Positions 8,543-17,903 of a stretch of 64,000 bases of DNA are shown here, piece after piece. The stretch is from contig JADJKL010000012.1 in NCBI GenBank assembly GCA_016706055.1, positions 186,001 through 250,000 on the forward strand, read 5' to 3'. The position numbers were made by a program, and so were the translations under genes. Under the pieces are notes generated by a model. The model saw only the letters and a list, made by a program, of their open reading frames with translations. It was not told the origin of the DNA and did no database searches. This DNA comes from Chitinophagaceae bacterium (GTDB lineage: Bacteria; Bacteroidota; Bacteroidia; Chitinophagales; Chitinophagaceae). Every line of letters begins with the position of its first letter. Position 1 is the stretch's first letter.

Positions 8543-9877
8543 ATGAGTTGTACAAGTTGCAGTACCAGCAGTAACGGTAAACCGGGTGGATGTCAGAGCA
8601 ATGGCGGGTGCAGTACCGGCGGTTGTAACCGTATGAACACACATGATTGGCTGCGCAATCTGCCGATGAGTGATTTTGCCAGTGCCTGCAAAGTGATAGA
8701 GGTAACTTTCAATCAGGGAACCAGAAAAGATTTCTTTCGCAATCCTGCATTACATAATTATGAAAAAGGCGATCTGATTTCTGTAGAAGGTATCAGCGGA
8801 TTTGATGTAGGCGAAGTATCGCTTACCGGCGAGATTGTACGTTTGCAAATGAAGAAGCGGAATGTAAAAGAAGATAATCCGGAGATGAAAAAAATACTCC
8901 GCCATGCTACCGACCGTGATATCGACATCTGGAAACAGAACAAAGCAAGAGAACCAGAAGCAGTAATTCGTAGCAGAGCAATAGCCCGCCAACTAAAACT
9001 GGATATGAAAATAAGCCAGGTAGAAATGCAGGCCGACGGACGCAAGGCAACTTTCTTTTATATAGCCGATGGCAGAGTTGACTTTCGGGAACTTATTAAA
9101 GTATATGCATCCGAATTTAAAGTAAAAGTGGAGATGCGCCAGATTGGTGCAAGGCAAGAAGCTGGTAAAGTAGGCGGCATCGGTAGTTGCGGCAGAGAGC
9201 TTTGTTGCAGCACATGGCTCACCGATTTTAAATCGGTAAACACAGCAGCGGCCCGTTATCAAAACCTTTCTATCAATCAAACAAAACTGAGCGGACAATG
9301 TGGACGCCTTAAATGTTGTTTGAATTATGAACTCGATACATACTTAGATGCTTTGCAACATTTTCCTGACAACTGCGATGTGATACAGGTTACCAAAAGC
9401 AATGCCTTCCTGGTTAAAAAAGATATTTTCAAAAACCTGATGTGGTACACATTGCCTGATAGCAACAAACAGTATCCATTAACCATTGAAAGAGTTATTA
9501 AAATAAAAGAACTGAACCAGCAAGGCATTCGACCTGATGATCTTGAACCGGTAGAAGTAGTTTCTTCTAAAACGGTGGAGAAAGAACCAGAGTTTGTAGA
9601 ACTGGTTGGGCAAATAAGTTTAAAGAGCTTAGATAAAGCAGCCGATAAAAAGCGTCAGCAAAACCGCAATCAAAATCAACAAAGAGGACAGCGACCACAA
9701 CAAAGACAACAAGGTGGCGGGCAACAGCAAGGCGGTAATCAACAACGTCAGCAAGGTGGTGGCAACAATCAAAATCGTCCGAACAGAAACAGACCAAGAC
9801 CTAATAATCCAAACAGAAACAGAGGTGGACAACAAGGTGGCAACCAACAGCGGCCAGATAAACCGCAGCAAAGCTAA
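8543..9877 (+). CDS. ricT: PSP1 domain protein, RicT (YaaT) family
   Basis: RicT/YaaT-type protein. In Bacillus it belongs to an iron-sulfur complex that controls RNase Y and several developmental steps; its role in Bacteroidota is not established. The N-terminus is Cys-rich (MSCTSCSTSS, then GGCQSNGGCSTGGC). The PSP1 domain covers roughly residues 60-290, with GSCGRELCCSTW near 214 and GQCGRLKCCLNYELD near 251. The last 75 residues are low complexity, rich in Gln, Asn, Arg and Gly. RicA and RicF partners are not in the window. The gene follows holB, and a 45-base inverted repeat flanks it on both sides. Confidence 0.92.
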   Translation: MSCTSCSTSSNGKPGGCQSNGGCSTGGCNRMNTHDWLRNLPMSDFASACKVIEVTFNQGTRKDFFRNPALHNYEKGDLISVEGISGFDVGEVSLTGEIVRLQMKKRNVKEDNPEMKKILRHATDRDIDIWKQNKAREPEAVIRSRAIARQLKLDMKISQVEMQADGRKATFFYIADGRVDFRELIKVYASEFKVKVEMRQIGARQEAGKVGGIGSCGRELCCSTWLTDFKSVNTAAARYQNLSINQTKLSGQCGRLKCCLNYELDTYLDALQHFPDNCDVIQVTKSNAFLVKKDIFKNLMWYTLPDSNKQYPLTIERVIKIKELNQQGIRPDDLEPVEVVSSKTVEKEPEFVELVGQISLKSLDKAADKKRQQNRNQNQQRGQRPQQRQQGGGQQQGGNQQRQQGGGNNQNRPNRNRPRPNNPNRNRGGQQGGNQQRPDKPQQS

Positions 9878-9916
9878 CCGAACAGTTCGCTATTAATTAG
9901 CACAGAAAATTATTAG

Positions 9917-9961
9917 CCCAGCTGTAGTAATTCTATTGAGCTTCCGTTGCGTCGCACTCTT
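9917..9961. repeat. Right copy of the 45-base inverted repeat flanking ricT
   Basis: Inverted partner of 8446-8490, 43 of 45 positions identical. It lies 40 bases behind the ricT stop codon. The remaining gap to 10105 shows no gene. Confidence 0.85.
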
Positions 9962-10105
9962 CGGGGTTCTGTAATTCTATTCGGTAATTTGCAGTATCCC
10001 GATATTTATTTTAAAAAATTACAAAGCTGGTTATATTTTGAAGAGTACAGGTTATATTATAAATTTATAGTTAGCAATAACAATACTTAGCAACAACAAA
10101 TCAAA

Positions 10106-10840
10106 ATGGCAAAATTTCTAAACACAACAGGAGTTTCTTATCACTTAGAAGAACTCATTAAAGGAACAAAGGATAGATTGATCCTTATAAGTCCGTACTT
10201 ACAATTCACTGACAGGATTAAAGAGCATCTAAGTAACTTAAATGTTCAAAAGCGAGACATTCGTATTGTCTATCGAGAAAATAAACTTCAACTTGAAGAA
10301 AATAACTGGCTAGAAAGTCAAATTGGCATTCGGACAAGTTTATGCAAGAACCTACATGCAAAATGTTACATAAATGAAAACGAAGCAATAATTACTTCTA
10401 TGAATTTGTATGAGTTTTCTCAACAAAACAACAATGAAATGGGTATATATATGTCAAAGGCTCAGGACGCTGACTTATATAATGCGACCCTTGAGGAAGT
10501 TCAACGACTTTTAACAATAAGTGAAGAGATTCGAGTGACCGTTAAAAAAGTTACCGCAGATACACCACCAAAAACAGAAAAGAAAATTGCTGAAGTAAAA
10601 CGTTCCATAACTAAAAACACCAACAGGCAAACTGGATTTTGTATTAGGACAGGAGGATCAATTCCCTTCAATGTTGAAAAACCTTTGAACTATGACTCAT
10701 ATAAGAAGTGGAACGGAGACATAGCTCATCCAGAAAAATTTTGTCATTTCTCTGGAGAAGTTTCAAATGGTGAGACGTCTGTTAGTAAACCAGTCTTAAA
10801 AAAGAACTGGAAAAAAGCTAAAGAAATTCACGACTTATAA
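10106..10840 (+). CDS. Phospholipase D-like nuclease-fold protein
   Basis: PLD-superfamily protein with one HKD-like half-site: LHAKCYINENEAIITSMNL contains His84 and Lys86 and the downstream Ser/Asn, the pattern of bacterial PLD-like nucleases that act as dimers. The N-terminal half is the PLD fold. The C-terminal half (about residues 172-244) resembles a zinc ribbon whose later cysteines are replaced (CIRTG, PLNYDSY, FCHFSGE), so metal binding is doubtful. The cellular role is unknown. It lies between the right ricT repeat and a block of intergenic repeats, in the accessory-looking part of the window. Confidence 0.8.
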   Translation: MAKFLNTTGVSYHLEELIKGTKDRLILISPYLQFTDRIKEHLSNLNVQKRDIRIVYRENKLQLEENNWLESQIGIRTSLCKNLHAKCYINENEAIITSMNLYEFSQQNNNEMGIYMSKAQDADLYNATLEEVQRLLTISEEIRVTVKKVTADTPPKTEKKIAEVKRSITKNTNRQTGFCIRTGGSIPFNVEKPLNYDSYKKWNGDIAHPEKFCHFSGEVSNGETSVSKPVLKKNWKKAKEIHDL

Positions 10841-11286
10841 AGACTGGTATATACTGCCAACATGAACTATTAAAAAAATAAAAATCTTCCAGTGCCTCTT
10901 TTTCGACAAAAAAGAAGCCACAACAAAGCAGAATATAAGTTGTCGAAAAAGTAGCACCTCCATGTTCTAACAATAACACAAGAGGGTCTTGCACTATCCC
11001 ATCGCAACCAATAAAACACAATCAAAGTTTCGGAGTCCCTGTGCGTTGGCCGGACAAAAGGCGGAGCATTCTTTTGTCCTAGACCTTTTTGTTACTTTTT
11101 GGGGCAATGCCAAAAAGTAAATAAAACCACTTTTGATATTTCAAAAAAAGAAAGAATCTCAAAAGATTCAACCTATCATAAAGTATAAATCCATGAGATG
11201 CCTCATTCTTCGGCATGACAAATACAAAAACTTTCATCATTCCTTCAACCACCGTTAAGCAAAAAACAAAATCAAAATCTTTTCTA
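10841..11286. other. Repeat-rich intergenic block
   Basis: About 450 bases without a credible gene. They hold at least three inverted repeats: CTTTTTCGACAA at 10898-10909 with 10940-10951, GGACAAAAG at 11052-11060 with 11071-11079, and TTACTTTTTGG at 11092-11102 with 11110-11120. A further short hairpin, ATGCC/GGCAT, lies near 11197-11215. The block resembles piled-up miniature repeats. Confidence 0.65.
11092..11120. repeat. Perfect 11-base hairpin repeat
   Basis: TTACTTTTTGG, loop ggcaatg, CCAAAAAGTAA. No gene ends just before it, so a terminator role is unlikely. Confidence 0.7.
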
Positions 11287-11294
11287 TAACTTTG
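11287..11294 (+). promoter_or_regulatory. -7 promoter box of fic
   Basis: TAACTTTG is an exact TAnnTTTG match. Its last base is the first base of the operator-like palindrome at 11294-11315. It also shows that the TTG at 11292 cannot be the start codon. Confidence 0.65.
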
Positions 11295-11315
11295 ATAGTA
11301 TCAAATGATGCTATC
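11294..11315. promoter_or_regulatory. Operator-like palindrome on the fic promoter
   Basis: A 22-base interrupted palindrome, 18 of 22 positions symmetric, with half-sites GATAGtATCA and TGATgCTATC (11294-11303 and 11306-11315 region). It starts at the -7 box and ends at the proposed start codon, so a bound protein would block transcription. The Fic protein carries its own C-terminal winged helix and is a candidate for the binder. Confidence 0.5.
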
Positions 11316-12269
11316 TTGAAACCCCCATATCAGGTTACTTCTAAAATTTTAAAACTCATTAGCGAAATTTCAATGAGGCTTGGGGAGGTTAATGCGAATT
11401 ACTTAAACAAACAATCTCCGCAGCTTCGCAAAAACAATAGAATAAAAACAATTCATTCTTCCTTACAAATAGAAGGGAATACACTTTCCTTAGATCAGGT
11501 TTCTGCCTTAATTGAAAATAAACGAGTGGTTGGTCCACAAAAAGATGTGAAAGAAGTATTGAATGCGATTTCCGCTTATGACCAGCTAACCAGTTTTGAT
11601 AGTACAAATGAAAAATCATTTTTAAAGGCGCATAAGCTTTTAATGGATGGATTAATAACCAATAGCGGACAATACAGGAAGTCAGGAGTTGGTATAATGA
11701 AAGGAAATAATCTTACCCATTTAGCACCTCCGGCAGAAAATATAAAATTCCTCATGAAAGAACTTTTTAGTTATCTAAAAAACTCCGATGACCCAGTCTT
11801 AATTAAAAGTTCTGTATTTCATTATGAAACAGAATTCATTCACCCTTTCACAGATGGCAATGGCCGTATGGGAAGAATGTGGCAAACCGTTATTTTGATG
11901 AAAGATTTTCCGGTGTTTGAATATTTACCTTTCGAGACACTGATTAGCAAAAAGCAAAAGGAATATTATGCTGCATTATCAAAAAGTGACAAAGAAGGAC
12001 ACTCTACTATTTTCATCGAATTTATGCTCCAAACATTGAATGAATCATTAGAAAACTTGTTGCAGTATAATAATCGGATAATGTCTGACATAGACAGAAT
12101 AGAATATTTTTTATCGCATAGTAAGAAGGAATTTACAAGAAAAGATTACATGAATATTTTCAAAGACATTTCATCTGCCTCGGCAAGTAGAGATCTAAAG
12201 AAAGCATTAGAGATAAAACTTATAACCAAATCCGGAACTAAAAACACAACAAAATATAAAATAAACTAA
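11316..12269 (+). CDS. Fic family protein with C-terminal winged helix
   Basis: AMP-transferase-type Fic protein that modifies an unknown target. The Fic core motif HPFTDGNGRMGR is complete, with the catalytic His near residue 176. An N-terminal inhibitory helix is visible as SLQIEG (residues 49-54, pattern SxxxE[G/N]), so the enzyme should be autoinhibited (class II). The last 60 residues look like a winged helix. The start is set to TTG at 11316: the open frame begins at TTG 11292, but that codon lies in the -7 box, and no ATG precedes the conserved LKPPYQVTSKIL. No antitoxin gene is adjacent. The protein has 317 residues from this start. Confidence 0.9.
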   Translation: MKPPYQVTSKILKLISEISMRLGEVNANYLNKQSPQLRKNNRIKTIHSSLQIEGNTLSLDQVSALIENKRVVGPQKDVKEVLNAISAYDQLTSFDSTNEKSFLKAHKLLMDGLITNSGQYRKSGVGIMKGNNLTHLAPPAENIKFLMKELFSYLKNSDDPVLIKSSVFHYETEFIHPFTDGNGRMGRMWQTVILMKDFPVFEYLPFETLISKKQKEYYAALSKSDKEGHSTIFIEFMLQTLNESLENLLQYNNRIMSDIDRIEYFLSHSKKEFTRKDYMNIFKDISSASASRDLKKALEIKLITKSGTKNTTKYKIN

Positions 12270-12294
12270 CGATACTATTTAAATTACAATCATC

Positions 12295-13859
12295 ATGAGA
12301 AAAAAAAAATAACCTTCATTCTTATAATAAGCTTCACCTTATTCATAAGCAATAATACAGATGCCCAGCTTTCTTCCAAACAGGTAGATAGTTTAGTGCA
12401 AAAATCAATGAAACAGTTTGATGTGGCAGGTGTAGCTATAGCCATTGTAAAAGATGGGAAAATAATTCATGAAAAAGGATATGGTGTAAAATCTATTGCT
12501 ACCAAGCAGCCTGTGGATGAACATACCAATTTTCAAATTGCCTCCAACAGCAAAGCATTTACCACTGCTGCATTATCTATTTTGGTTGACAAAGGCAAAC
12601 TTTCCTGGAAAGATAAAGTGAAAACCTACATACCAGAATTTAAAATGTACAATGATTATGTAACAGAGAATTTTCTAATAGAAGATTTGCTTTGTCACCG
12701 CAGCGGAATGGGTTTAGGCGTAGGAGACTTGATGTTCTTTCCCGATGGATCAGATTTCATCATCAAAGATGTTGTATCAAGCTTCCAACATTTCAAACCA
12801 GTATCTGCATTCAGAACACAGTTTGATTATGACAATTTGTTATACATTGTTGCAGGTGAAATAATAGCCAGAGTAAGTGGTATGAGCTGGGAACAATTTG
12901 TACAGACAAATATTATGGAGCCATTACAAATGAATAACTCCTCTACATCATTAGCTGGCATGAAAGATAAAAGCAACCTTGCAATGCCACACTCAACATC
13001 TACCGGAAAAATAAGAACCATATCTATGTTTGGCGACCAGATGATTGGCGCAGCCGGTGGCATCCTTTCCAATGCTGATGATATGTCGAAATGGATGATG
13101 ATGCAATTGAACAAAGGCAAGTATGGAAATAATTCAGAAAAGCAATTGTTTGCTGAAGAAAGACAAAGAGAAATGTGGCAGATACATACCGTAACAAGAG
13201 CCAATCGTAATCCCCGCTACAATTCGCATTTTGCTGGCTATGGCCTTGGTTGGGATTTGACTGATAAAAAAGGAAATTTAAGTGTCTCCCATACTGGTGG
13301 GCTACCGGGCATGTTATCCATTGTTACCATGATATCTGATATGAAACTTGGCATTGTAATTCTAACCAATACAGAAAATGGTGGCAGCGCAGTTATTAGG
13401 GCAGTTAGCCAAACAATTATTGACAGTTATTTAGGGCTTGATGATTTCGGATGGATAGAAAAGTATAGCACTGCAATGGCAGACAATCAAAACAATGCTG
13501 ATTCTGTAACTACAAAAGTCTGGGAGACCGTTACTGCTGCAAAAAACACAAAGATCAATCCGCAGGATTATATTGGTGTTTATGAAGACAACTGGTTTGG
13601 AAAAGTTGAAATATTTCAAAAAGAAAATCAACTGTGGTTTAAATGCTATCGATCACCAAAACTAAACGGCCCCATGCATTTTTATAAAGCCAATACCTTC
13701 GCCATCAAATGGGAATACCAGGATATGAATTGCGACGCCTTTGCCATGTTTAGTTTAGATGAGAACGGCAAAGCACAAAGTATAAAGATGAAAGGCATTT
13801 CGCCTGACATCGATTTTAGTTTCGACTTCCACGACTTAGATTTGCAAAGAATTAAATAA
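12295..13859 (+). CDS. Serine hydrolase, class C beta-lactamase family, frameshift in signal peptide
   Basis: Secreted penicillin-binding-type hydrolase of the AmpC/CubicO family; substrate unknown. Motifs are SNSK (SxxK), FDYDN (YxN) and SHTGG (HxG), and a C-terminal DUF3471-like domain covers about the last 110 residues. The long frame opens only at GTG 12396, inside the mature protein. ATG 12295 starts a good signal peptide (MRKKKITFILIISF and so on) that runs into the frame if the A10 run at 12298-12307 has one more A. As written, it meets TAA at once. Sequencing error or a slippery phase-variable tract would both explain this. The family call is certain. Confidence 0.9.
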
Positions 13860-13864
13860 AAAAA

Positions 13865-14317
13865 ATGATATTCAGAGAAGCAACAATAGAAGACATTCCG
13901 CAAATTCAGATAGTAAGGAATTCCGTTACAGAAAACACATTATCAGACCCAGCCCTTGTTCCCGACAAGGATTGTGAAGAATTTATGTTTGTAAGAGGCA
14001 AAGGTTGGGTTTGCGAAATTGATAAGCAGATTACAGGCTTTGCCATTGCCGACCTAAAAGAAAATAATATCTGGGCATTGTTCTTATTACCTGCATTTGA
14101 AAAGCAAGGTATCGGAAGACGGTTACACGACATGATGGTTGATTGGTACTTCACCCAAACAAAAGATAATGTCTGGCTTGGCACTGCGCCCAGCACAAGA
14201 GCAGAATCGTTTTACAGAAAGGCAGGCTGGAAAGAAATTGGTACTCATGGCAAAGGTGAAATTAAATTTGAAATGAGTTTTGATGAATGGGCTGCATTAA
14301 AGAAAAGTAATATTTAA
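13865..14317 (+). CDS. GNAT family N-acetyltransferase
   Basis: Acetyl-CoA-dependent acetyltransferase of the GNAT fold; substrate not predictable. Motif A is visible as IWALFLLPAFEKQGIGRRLHD, including the Q/RxxGxG/A loop KQGIGR, and the C-terminal SFYRKAGWKEIG stretch is typical. The length is 150 residues. It lies five bases behind the beta-lactamase-like gene and ten bases before a DUF2059 gene, so the three probably form one operon. Confidence 0.9.
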   Translation: MIFREATIEDIPQIQIVRNSVTENTLSDPALVPDKDCEEFMFVRGKGWVCEIDKQITGFAIADLKENNIWALFLLPAFEKQGIGRRLHDMMVDWYFTQTKDNVWLGTAPSTRAESFYRKAGWKEIGTHGKGEIKFEMSFDEWAALKKSNI

Positions 14318-14326
14318 AGATTTCTA

Positions 14327-14827
14327 ATGAAAAAAAATAAAACCCTCATTATTATTTTCTGTTTGCTTGCTAATAATTTATTTGCACAAGCAGACACTAC
14401 TAAGAAAAACTCTGCCCCCGCTATCTTCGACAGAATTACAAAAAGCATCACTGATTTTCAATTAGACACAACTACAGCTCCGGATGATAAGATAACAAGG
14501 AAAATAATTGAATTAAGAAACCTGAGAGGTGGTTTTAATATCAACGAGGTTATTGATTTCAAGATAGAAGAAGACCGGCAAAAAAATGAAGTTCCAAAAG
14601 CTGAGTTAGATAAAGTAGCAATGTTTTTTAAATCAGGAAATGGCAAAAAATGGTTGGACAACGCAATGACCTGGATATACAGAAATCATTTTACCTATAG
14701 CGAATTGAAAAAGCTTGTAAAGTTTTACAAAACACCAGCAGGCCAAAAAATGGCAACAGAACTCCCTCTAATCATGATAAAATCGCTAAAAGCAGGAGAA
14801 ATGATAAAAGAGCTTTATCCAAAATGA
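14327..14827 (+). CDS. Secreted DUF2059 family protein
   Basis: Exported protein of unknown function. It has a signal peptide (MKKNKTLIIIFCLLANNLFAQA) and a C-terminal helical DUF2059-like stretch, HFTYSELKKLVKFYKTPAGQ near residues 124-143. The length of 166 residues is usual. It is the last gene of a rightward group and ends 37 bases before the convergent GH3 gene. Confidence 0.8.
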   Translation: MKKNKTLIIIFCLLANNLFAQADTTKKNSAPAIFDRITKSITDFQLDTTTAPDDKITRKIIELRNLRGGFNINEVIDFKIEEDRQKNEVPKAELDKVAMFFKSGNGKKWLDNAMTWIYRNHFTYSELKKLVKFYKTPAGQKMATELPLIMIKSLKAGEMIKELYPK

Positions 14828-14863
14828 TTAAGTACCGCCAGATAGTAAAATTTTAATCCTTAC

Positions 14864-17791
14864 TTACTCTCCTTCCACCGCTTTAATCAATGCATCCTGA
14901 ATATTGCCTCTAATATTCATTCTTGAAAGTTTTGGATTATCTCTTGATGGAAAAACACGGTTGGAAAGAAAAACATACACCAAGTCATGTTTCGGATCTA
15001 CCCATACACAAGTGCCTGTAAAACCTGTATGGCCATAGCCTTCTGGTGGCAATAATGCCGAAGGATAAGGATCGTCTCTCTTTGCATTATCTTTTTCAGG
15101 TTTATCAAAACCTAACCCACGGCGGCTGATATCGCTGTTGTAAGCTGTAAATAATTTTATTGTTTCTGGCTTCAGGTATCGTTCGCCATTTAGTTCACCA
15201 CCGTTTAATAACATTTGGTATAGTAACGACAAATCATATGCATTGGAAAACAAACCTGCATGACCGGATACGCCACGGAACATCGCAGCACCTTCATCAT
15301 GCACATCACCTGTTACGGTCTGGTGGCGGAAATAATTATCAGTTTCTGTTGGCACCATGCATTCCTCCTGAAAACGTTTGCGGGGATTAAATCCGGTAGA
15401 GTACATACCGAGTTTATTATAAAAATTCTTTTGTGCAAACTGATCTAATGTTAATCCTGAAATTGCTTCAACGATTTTTCCCAATAAAATAAAATCATTA
15501 TCACTGTACACATATTTATTTTTTGCGCCTAATGGGCTTTTTGCAATACGGTCGAGCATGGTATCAGGCCAATCGTCTCGCATATACATTTTATCCGCTA
15601 CACGAATCGTAAAACCGGGTTTAGATATCTCAGAATAAAAAGCTGGGTTTGGAATATTTGTTCCCGGCGTTAATGTTTCTTTATAAAAAACAATAAATGG
15701 CGACAGGCGAGCCTGGTGCAACAGCACATCTTTTATTTTCATTCCCGACTTATCAGTTCCTTTTAACCAGAAAAGATAATCACCAAGGGTTTTATCAAGA
15801 TCCAGTTTCCCTTCTTCATATAATTTCATTACAGAAACAGTAGTAGCCGAAACTTTGGTAACAGATGCAAGATCAAAAATACTCTCCATACTCATTTTTG
15901 GCGAAGGCCCATATTCATAATTACCAAATGCTTTATTATAAATAATTTCTCCCTTATGCGCCGCCAGAATTACACAACCAGGAAATGCTTTTTTATCAAT
16001 CCCATCTAATGCAATACTGTCAATAACAGCTAGTCTATCTTTTAGCAAAACCTCTGTCATGGCAGATGGCTTAACACCACCATGTACAATACCATCTCCA
16101 AATTTATAATTGCAGACAGATACCGGCAGTTTGCCCATTGAAACTATTTTTCCTTGCATTAAATCCGCAGCAGCTTGTTGTGTTATATCATCGTCCTGAT
16201 AGCAGGCAACCAATGTCCATGCACCACAAAAGTTCTTAGTGGCTAGTACATTGCCAAAAGTCAGCGTAATGGTCTTTATAAAATTGAGCTCTTTGAATAA
16301 TTTAATGGCAACATCACTTATGCCAAAGTTATTTGTCGGTCTTAATGAGTAATCATGCACACCGATAATAATAGCATCATACTTGCCATCTTTTTTTACC
16401 TCTTTTAAAATTTCATCAGATTTGTCTTGCCCATCTTTATACGTCAATGTATAAATATCAGCGTCAAAATCATTCATCATCCTTTTTCCAAAAGCATTTA
16501 AAGAAGAAGTACCAATACCGATATAGGCTACTTTCTTTTGCGCTGCCGTTAGCGGCACTTGTGCATAATCTGTTCTTGAAGCCTTCATGCCGGATTGCTC
16601 CAATACAGTAATTCCATCTTTAGCAACTTCATATCGAATAGCATCTGTTTTAGCATTGAGGTCAGCTAACAGATTAGTAGTATCTACCCATTGTGTTTTA
16701 TTCAAACCCAACTGATATTTTGACAACAATACTTTTTTTACTTTTTCATTAATTTCATCCCAGCTTATTTTTTTATCAGCAATTGCTTTTTTAATAGCTG
16801 TAATAGATTCAGGCACACTGGCAGGTAGGCAAAGCATATCATTACCAGCAATGATGGCTTCTACAGAAATTGTTCCGCCCGGAAAAAATTTAGCAACACC
16901 TTTCATCTCCAATGCATCGGTAAATGTGAGGCCTTTATAACCCATTTCATTTCTCAATAGATCTGTCACATTTTTCTTTGAAATAGAAGTTGCTTTATTC
17001 GCTGTGTTATCAATGGCGGGAATATATAAATGTGCAATCATCACACTACCAACACCAGCATCAAAAATTGCTTTGAAAGGAACAAGTTCCATATCTGTCA
17101 ACTGCTCCATACTTTTATTAATAACAGGCAAATCAAGGTGTGAATCAACATCCACATCACCATGACCAGGAAAATGTTTGGCACAAGCCATGATGCCAGC
17201 ATCTTGCATTCCCTTCATGTATGCTACTCCATATCTTGACACTTTATCTTTATCCTCACCAAAAGATCGATAACCGATAACAGGATTGTTTGGATTATTA
17301 TTAATATCAACAACTGGTGCATAGTTTACATGCACACCTATTCTTTTACATTGTTCACCAACAGCCACACCCATTTTATAAATCAGTTCATCACTGTTCA
17401 ATGCGCCCAATGTAAGTTGATACGGATATTTAGTTACACTATCTAACCGCATTCCTAATCCCCATTCGCCATCGATAGTAACCATCAACGGAGTTTTGGC
17501 AATGCTTTGATAATAGTTAGTAAGATTTGCTTGTCGAATTGGACCGCCTTGGAAAAAACACAAAGCACCTACATTATATTTCTTAATATCATTCACCACT
17601 TTAGCTACATGGTCAGCACCCAAATTGGAATGTGCCCTTATCACCATTAACTGAGCAATTTTTTCATCATTGCTCAAACTATTAAAAACACTATCTGTCC
17701 ATTGCGTGGCAGACAATTTACTTTGATACTGGGCGGACAGAACTGAGGGGCAAAGAAAAATGCAAATAACAATCGTCTTGAAAAGCTTCAT
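14864..17791 (-). CDS. GH3 beta-N-acetylglucosaminidase (NagZ-like) fused to class C beta-lactamase
   Basis: Two-enzyme envelope protein. The N-terminal half (about residues 25-400) is a NagZ-type GH3 domain with KHFPGHGDVDVDSHLDLP near 205-222 and the nucleophile region TFTDALEMKG (Asp near 291). A linker domain follows, and the C-terminal part (about 600-960) is a class C beta-lactamase-like hydrolase with SVTK (Ser near 641), YSDND and GHTGF. A signal peptide precedes (cleaved after VLSAQ). Such fusions are common in Bacteroidota and suggest coupled removal of GlcNAc and action on the stem peptide or another ester during murein recycling. The length of 975 residues fits; no damage is seen. 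Confidence 0.93.
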   Translation of the reverse strand: MKLFKTIVICIFLCPSVLSAQYQSKLSATQWTDSVFNSLSNDEKIAQLMVIRAHSNLGADHVAKVVNDIKKYNVGALCFFQGGPIRQANLTNYYQSIAKTPLMVTIDGEWGLGMRLDSVTKYPYQLTLGALNSDELIYKMGVAVGEQCKRIGVHVNYAPVVDINNNPNNPVIGYRSFGEDKDKVSRYGVAYMKGMQDAGIMACAKHFPGHGDVDVDSHLDLPVINKSMEQLTDMELVPFKAIFDAGVGSVMIAHLYIPAIDNTANKATSISKKNVTDLLRNEMGYKGLTFTDALEMKGVAKFFPGGTISVEAIIAGNDMLCLPASVPESITAIKKAIADKKISWDEINEKVKKVLLSKYQLGLNKTQWVDTTNLLADLNAKTDAIRYEVAKDGITVLEQSGMKASRTDYAQVPLTAAQKKVAYIGIGTSSLNAFGKRMMNDFDADIYTLTYKDGQDKSDEILKEVKKDGKYDAIIIGVHDYSLRPTNNFGISDVAIKLFKELNFIKTITLTFGNVLATKNFCGAWTLVACYQDDDITQQAAADLMQGKIVSMGKLPVSVCNYKFGDGIVHGGVKPSAMTEVLLKDRLAVIDSIALDGIDKKAFPGCVILAAHKGEIIYNKAFGNYEYGPSPKMSMESIFDLASVTKVSATTVSVMKLYEEGKLDLDKTLGDYLFWLKGTDKSGMKIKDVLLHQARLSPFIVFYKETLTPGTNIPNPAFYSEISKPGFTIRVADKMYMRDDWPDTMLDRIAKSPLGAKNKYVYSDNDFILLGKIVEAISGLTLDQFAQKNFYNKLGMYSTGFNPRKRFQEECMVPTETDNYFRHQTVTGDVHDEGAAMFRGVSGHAGLFSNAYDLSLLYQMLLNGGELNGERYLKPETIKLFTAYNSDISRRGLGFDKPEKDNAKRDDPYPSALLPPEGYGHTGFTGTCVWVDPKHDLVYVFLSNRVFPSRDNPKLSRMNIRGNIQDALIKAVEGE

Positions 17792-17877
17792 AGTAAAAAT
17801 GATTAGTGAAACAAGGTCTTAAAATTAACCCTTTTGAAGTAAAGAAATTGCCAATCGTTGCTTAAAATTGAAATGGT

Positions 17878-17885
17878 TATTTTTG
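17878..17885 (+). promoter_or_regulatory. -7 promoter box of mutL
   Basis: TATTTTTG is an exact TAnnTTTG match, with a TTG at 17857-17859 as -33 element (18-base spacer). It lies inside the longest open frame and therefore moves the mutL start downstream. Confidence 0.65.
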
Positions 17886-17903
17886 GCGGCTAAAGAAGAT
17901 TTT

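Noticed and set aside
8446..9961. ricT with its flanking inverted repeats as an insertion sequence
   Set aside because: RicT is a conserved housekeeping protein next to holB and not a transposase; no target-site duplication was seen.
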